Shown here piece by piece: positions 8,701-11,866 of a stretch of 11,866 nucleotides of DNA. The translations under genes were made by a program, and so were the position numbers. The DNA is taken from contig JAIXRX010000060.1 in NCBI GenBank assembly GCA_027485005.1, positions 1 to 11,866 on the forward strand, in the 5' to 3' direction. Numbering within the stretch: the stretch's first letter is position 1; each line of letters begins with the position of its first letter. The notes under the pieces were generated by a model. The model was given only the letters and a program-made list of their open reading frames with translations. It searched no databases and was not told where the DNA came from. This DNA is from Alphaproteobacteria bacterium (lineage in GTDB: Bacteria; Pseudomonadota; Alphaproteobacteria; Rickettsiales; JAIXRX01).

Positions 8701-10156
8701 GGCCAAGCGCCTTTTCATCACCAGTAGCGGCAGCAAATTTCGCCCACAAAGCGTCCAAGCCTTTCATCTGGCGAGTTTCACGCAGCTGATTCACAAAAGC
8801 ATAACCACGGGTATAATCTTTAGAAAGCAAATAAAGCTCGGCCACATTCACCAGCTCGGCCTCAGAAAGATCGTTGGTGTTTGGCAATTTGTCCATAATG
8901 CGGGTAATGCATGCGCCATTGCCATAACGTGCACACGCACGCGCCACCACCAAACGCTGGTTCAATGGTAAGTTCAGGCTTTCAGCTTTTTCAATGCGCG
9001 CATTCGTGTCAGGTGCATTATCATACAGCCCCAGCAGCACGGAAAGCACAGGATAACCATTCAAGCTCTCGGGAGTGCTAAAACGTTGTTTCACTTTGCT
9101 CAAAAGTTCTGGCTGATTTTTCAGCACCGAAAGTTCAGTCAAAGTAATCAGTTGTGATTCATTGAAGTTCTCAGCATCCACACTATCATAGAGCTCAATC
9201 ACCATCGGCAGGTCGTTTTGCGCAATGGCTTGGAACAGCATTTCGCGCTCCATACCTTCTGGCAATTTCTTGTCTGCATAAAGCTGCTTCATGATCGCGT
9301 AGGCCTCGGGCGCACGGTTCATGTTGATAAGCACCATTATATAGTCAGGTAACAACTCTGGCGTATTTTGAATATTGGCCTCATAAGGCTGAAGCAATGT
9401 ATAAGCGGCTTGCGGCGAGCCTTTGTAATTCAAGATATTGACGAAGCGCGCCAGCTCTGGGAGCTTAATCTGCTCGCCTTGTTGCTGTTGCCAGTTTTGC
9501 ACTTCAGCTTGCGCCACATCATACTGCTTATCTTCCATCAATAAGCTGACATAAAATTCTAAATCATTGAATACGAATTCACTTGGGCGATCCGTACGGA
9601 ATTTCTGCATGGTTAAAATGGCATCTTTCCATTTTTTACCAGTGGCTTGCAGGTTGGCAAGGCTTCTGAACTGGGTAGATTCACCTTTCGAATCTTTATC
9701 TACAAGTGATTGTAATACAGGCAATTGTTTCTCGTAATTTGCGTCGTGTTTATACGCATCAGCCAAGCGCTTCTCGATGGTTTTATCATCTGGGCGGAGT
9801 TCTTTAATGGCTTCAAGGTTTTTCAAATAATCGTCTGGGCGCTGTGCATATTGATAAAGCACCCCAAGGTTTTCGCGCGCGGCCACACTGGCTGGATTTT
9901 TTGCGACATAACTTTCCATCACGGCAATAGCTTTATCAATCGAGCCATATTGCAAATGCAGATCGACCAAAGCGCCAATGGTTTCCGGCGAGGTGTCCCC
10001 CGCTTCAAATTTTGCTTGATAGATTTTGAAGGCCTCGTCGTAGCGTTTATCCTTAAACGCAATCAACGCCTGCTCGTCTTTACCAAGGATTGAGTAAGAG
10101 GCAGCGCCTGCTGCAACAACTACTAAGCCACCAATGACTAACCAATATTTTCGCAT
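5768..10156 (-). CDS. pelB: PelB, TPR scaffold and outer-membrane exporter (extra-long)
   Basis: This 1462-residue protein has three parts. A single hydrophobic segment lies at about residues 5-25 (membrane anchor or signal). A very long alpha-helical repeat region full of TPR-like pairs runs from about 33 to 985 and resumes at about 1070-1160 (RYDEAFKIYQAKF, FEQANAYYQRALDI, RWKRAMGLLDRAAAINP). A C-terminal beta barrel of about 296 residues starts near 1167 with alternating polar and hydrophobic strands and ends in YLMYRF, the terminal Phe typical of outer-membrane proteins. That is the PelB layout: the TPR part holds PelA in the periplasm and the barrel exports the polymer. P. aeruginosa PelB has about 1193 residues, so this one is about 270 longer. 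Residues about 992-1066 do not look like TPRs but like a small beta-rich module. The start is placed by the membrane segment right after it; the ribosome site is weak (GCGGGACGG before ATG). pelB begins 36 bases after pelA. Confidence 0.9.
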   Translation of the reverse strand: MRKYWLVIGGLVVVAAGAASYSILGKDEQALIAFKDKRYDEAFKIYQAKFEAGDTSPETIGALVDLHLQYGSIDKAIAVMESYVAKNPASVAARENLGVLYQYAQRPDDYLKNLEAIKELRPDDKTIEKRLADAYKHDANYEKQLPVLQSLVDKDSKGESTQFRSLANLQATGKKWKDAILTMQKFRTDRPSEFVFNDLEFYVSLLMEDKQYDVAQAEVQNWQQQQGEQIKLPELARFVNILNYKGSPQAAYTLLQPYEANIQNTPELLPDYIMVLINMNRAPEAYAIMKQLYADKKLPEGMEREMLFQAIAQNDLPMVIELYDSVDAENFNESQLITLTELSVLKNQPELLSKVKQRFSTPESLNGYPVLSVLLGLYDNAPDTNARIEKAESLNLPLNQRLVVARACARYGNGACITRIMDKLPNTNDLSEAELVNVAELYLLSKDYTRGYAFVNQLRETRQMKGLDALWAKFAAATGDEKALGPWLDNTKEIAEGDLKDLYFLAGTGKAYATQASIAERLYERFPGDDSRNYVVTSYLQSGRNSDAMKILREQKNRSAQDEDNYFYLLMKLSKTDPAIRRELTDYAAAHLKSNISERKRLAMVYTLIQAGRSDIAMPYIKQYAQTLGGQWVDVYTSNLDKQGKTEEARQMRLQLASQPGTSAKVKRQIAYALLNQGYTADATGIFSELAANAPADSEEVQQLLYLWGPRLSEEQLAWIGSRVQASSGTQREWWMNKLLNQSGAEEFVSYVNSDSLILQDERAARKYMQSLLALGYLNEPNPALTDALIASNNPTLLRELGRATRASGQPAVAEQAFMRLAEMSPDDQEALRVLGLASYAQADYSEAGVYLGNYLNQKHTAEYQYIDKEDYQAYFYQAEMLRREKKFEQANAYYQRALDIVIASPNRNMDMESKAVQSMVRLGNLDGGLATFRELVSRHPEDRLVRADFASTLIESKRYAEARDVLKADQGSTPAATNYDAPSTAIQVPANELEGYRFFSNGSEVLLKFKSKKARDAFVNPQNIKRHDWVAYSTEGYDRVLIGATYPNQLALVPASNGYLITKRNDIRTDAKLQKDLDLRYQLLNARVDLETGKAGAAIARLDAIAPEYDNDIQRLGFTANAQNYAGRWKRAMGLLDRAAAINPKNEDIASLRRDIWLLHAQHVKLDYEYLAIGENTMNHTTLSGRADLTEKVDLSFDIHNANIETNGVRRSDGRLGNFEDDKQKGAIDLRYWADNSDIYRASLYANNDRIGFGVGYAFLSALGETELHADWKKPTWDFFEGALDDAVRDRLGFTQSARINDNWSISTHAAYNNYSVKTADDVMKTATFGGQIVRNLVTEPYYLALGYGLDAEYRLDEDLGRDATGEQYTLMQIDSREIHNLSVIAGKDLTEDTRVDGSAGYAVNRLGQHGPFVEGRLTHDMYDNRLQAQFRAGYGLLGGSGNAVGDTDLVRAGGYLMYRF

Positions 10157-10192
10157 CCGTCCCGCTCTGCTATGTGAGTGGTTAAATTATTA

Positions 10193-11866
10193 TTACGGAT
10201 ACTGAATGAAAACCTCCACTGGGGTTGGAGCAGTCACAGCTGTATTAATATTTAATAGCCTGTCTTCTGCCACATCAACTGTGTTGCGCTGTATCACCTT
10301 ACCCTGTTTGCGCACCTCTATCGTGTGTCTACCAAACATGGGCACATGCCACAGCATATTTCCGCTTCCGTATCCTTGCGTCGCAATGTTTAATGTTTTT
10401 TTACTATTTTGCAAGTTTTTTATTATCCAAGAAGAATCAATAAGATATGCAGTTTCTTCCACAGGATATGCACCGACTGTGTGTATATCTTTTAAGGCGA
10501 TAACCGCCTCAGAAATATCAGGTAATAGGCTGATATACAGGCTTCCCATGAGATATTTTTGTCCCAGCACGCCTTTGGAGTTCGCGAAGTCCACAGCCTT
10601 GCCACTTGACTTGTCAAAACGGATGGTACGGAGTGCCCCAGGGTTACGAATCTGCCACTTATGTTGCCCCAAAGACACAATTTGTGTACTATAAAAGCCA
10701 TTAGCCACCCGGGTATACTCCTCAGCGGTCATCGGAATCAGATTTTTTTGTGCCTTAACAAAGGCTAAGTTCTGTTTGAGTGCATTCAAACCCATAATAT
10801 CCTCACCGGCATGGGCGTGAAAATACAGGTTAAAGGGCGTAATGCGCCATGGGCTGTTGGTCAGCTTCACCATTTTCTGCAGGTATAGATAGCCTGCATA
10901 ACGGTCTTCCCCTGGTCGTTTATAAGTATTCTCGTTGCCATTACCGGAGTAAATTTGACGTTCGCGCCCAACTTGCGCGCCAATCGGCGCCACATAGGAA
11001 ATAGACGGATACTCGGCGTCATAGCGCACATCCCCACCATTCAGGTTATAAAGCCCCGCTTTGCGCGCAGTGGTAATCGCGCCTTCAAACGGCAACGTAT
11101 CCCCTGACCAATTAATCATGCCCACACGCTTACCGACCGGTAACAGCTTTTGCAAAGCGTCCCGCGAGCCATTGATTTCTTGTGTTAAATCAAAGGGGGC
11201 ACAGGCATAGCTGCGTGGAATGCGATTGAAATACTTGCTAAGGATTTTGCTTTCCAGCTCTTTTGCTTCCGCAGGGGTTTGGCGCTGCGTATCTTTGGCA
11301 GCTACTTTGGCGCTATCCCACGCTTTATTACCACCAAACAGATTTTTCAAAAAGTCGAGGAAGCTAAGGTTGGATAATGGGCGCGGTGGATAATAGGCGA
11401 GCAAGTCTTTTTCACGCGCGGGGTCACCGGCCGAGAAATAATCCCACAACAGAATATGACTATAGGTATGGCTGGCGGCTTGAATATTTGGCAAACCAAA
11501 AATCTGGCGCGCCACCTCCGCACTTTCTTTCACGCCATAACATTTCGTATCGAGATCCGCCGCAATCGGCGCCACAGTAAAAGGCAAATCCTGATGCGGC
11601 AGAAAAACTTCTTTGCGAATCACCTCGGCAGAAATCGCGGGTTGGTCTTTGTAGGGTTTTACACGGGTCAGGTTGTTCCAGCCATCGCCATCCATCTGAC
11701 TATAAAAGATACGCCGACCATTCATGGTGGTCACATCGGGTTTGGGCAGCGCGTCACTTCCAAGTGCTAAGCGTAAAAACTCAAATGGGTTAATCAGCCA
11801 TTGCTGCACGCGCAAACCGCCCGAAGCGTCCTGCCCGCGATAAATCGCATATTGATCCGCCACATA
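10193..11866 (-). CDS. pelA: PelA, periplasmic Pel deacetylase, C-terminal part (5' end outside window)
   Basis: The open frame runs through the right edge, so the N-terminus is missing. A GTG codon at 11861-11863 is in frame but is not the start: the frame continues upstream of it and the catalytic region follows at once. Numbering from that codon, DGDG places Asp58 and Asp60, and SHTYSH places His132 and His136. Their spacing agrees closely with the deacetylase residues D528, D530, H600 and H604 of P. aeruginosa PelA (recalled, not aligned). Later family-like stretches are YFNRIPRSYACAPFD and NLYFHAHAGED (Glu354). By that match some 470 residues, which would include the glycoside hydrolase domain, lie outside. 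PelA de-N-acetylates Pel, making it cationic, and trims it. Residues about 163-202, charged and alanine-rich, may be an insertion. The stop is 36 bases before pelB. Whether the hydrolase domain is present cannot be seen here. Confidence 0.9.
   Translation of the reverse strand, partial: YVADQYAIYRGQDASGGLRVQQWLINPFEFLRLALGSDALPKPDVTTMNGRRIFYSQMDGDGWNNLTRVKPYKDQPAISAEVIRKEVFLPHQDLPFTVAPIAADLDTKCYGVKESAEVARQIFGLPNIQAASHTYSHILLWDYFSAGDPAREKDLLAYYPPRPLSNLSFLDFLKNLFGGNKAWDSAKVAAKDTQRQTPAEAKELESKILSKYFNRIPRSYACAPFDLTQEINGSRDALQKLLPVGKRVGMINWSGDTLPFEGAITTARKAGLYNLNGGDVRYDAEYPSISYVAPIGAQVGRERQIYSGNGNENTYKRPGEDRYAGYLYLQKMVKLTNSPWRITPFNLYFHAHAGEDIMGLNALKQNLAFVKAQKNLIPMTAEEYTRVANGFYSTQIVSLGQHKWQIRNPGALRTIRFDKSSGKAVDFANSKGVLGQKYLMGSLYISLLPDISEAVIALKDIHTVGAYPVEETAYLIDSSWIIKNLQNSKKTLNIATQGYGSGNMLWHVPMFGRHTIEVRKQGKVIQRNTVDVAEDRLLNINTAVTAPTPVEVFIQYP

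Noticed and set aside
8228..8971. A 247-codon open frame on the plus strand inside pelB
   Set aside because: It lies entirely antisense to a well-supported TPR-coding part of pelB. Its product is rich in His, Arg, Ile and Gln without recognisable domains, as expected from reading a coding sequence backwards.
10206..10694. A 162-codon open frame on the plus strand inside pelA
   Set aside because: It is antisense to the conserved 3' end of pelA, has no recognisable family and no clear ribosome site; treated as a shadow frame.
11861..11863. GTG codon as the start of a short, stand-alone PelA deacetylase
   Set aside because: The frame stays open to the edge, and the codon has too little upstream sequence to judge a ribosome site. 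The deacetylase residues follow at spacing that matches the second half of full-length PelA, so a truncated 5' end is the simpler reading.

Overview
The window holds one polysaccharide export operon on the minus strand, read right to left, followed by a tRNA-Asn gene and a strong intrinsic terminator. The six genes match the Pel biofilm exopolysaccharide system in family, membrane topology and order: pelA (3' part only, cut by the right edge), pelB, pelD, pelE, pelF and pelG. Gaps between genes are only 5 to 37 bases, so they very probably form one transcription unit whose promoter lies beyond the right edge. The pelA-to-pelD block carries no pelC: pelB is followed after 36 bases by pelD.

The organism should be a Gram-negative bacterium, because PelB ends in an outer-membrane beta barrel with a terminal phenylalanine. 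The tRNA-Asn sequence looks alphaproteobacterial to me, and base composition looks moderate by eye (not computed). That would fit a lower-GC alphaproteobacterium, but this placement is an inference from one tRNA.

Layout: 6-54 is a long palindrome forming an intrinsic terminator whose arm runs into the tRNA 3' end. 50-124 is tRNA-Asn(GUU). 125-245 is intergenic, with two overlapping inverted repeats and a weak candidate tRNA promoter. 246-1706 is pelG, 1744-3219 pelF, 3225-4355 pelE, 4385-5731 pelD, 5768-10156 pelB and 10193 to the right edge pelA. No stretch over 300 bases lacks a gene.

Proposed joint action, from the known Pel system: PelF polymerises the sugar in the cytoplasm from a UDP-activated N-acetylhexosamine. 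PelG moves the chain across the inner membrane. PelD senses cyclic di-GMP and, with PelE, controls the synthase. PelA trims and de-N-acetylates the chain in the periplasm. PelB guides it with a TPR scaffold and exports it through its barrel. The points that depart from the textbook system are the missing pelC, an unusually long PelB with a non-TPR module inserted near the end of its scaffold, a PelE with a HEAT-like segment, and the RNA-level structures at the operon/tRNA boundary.
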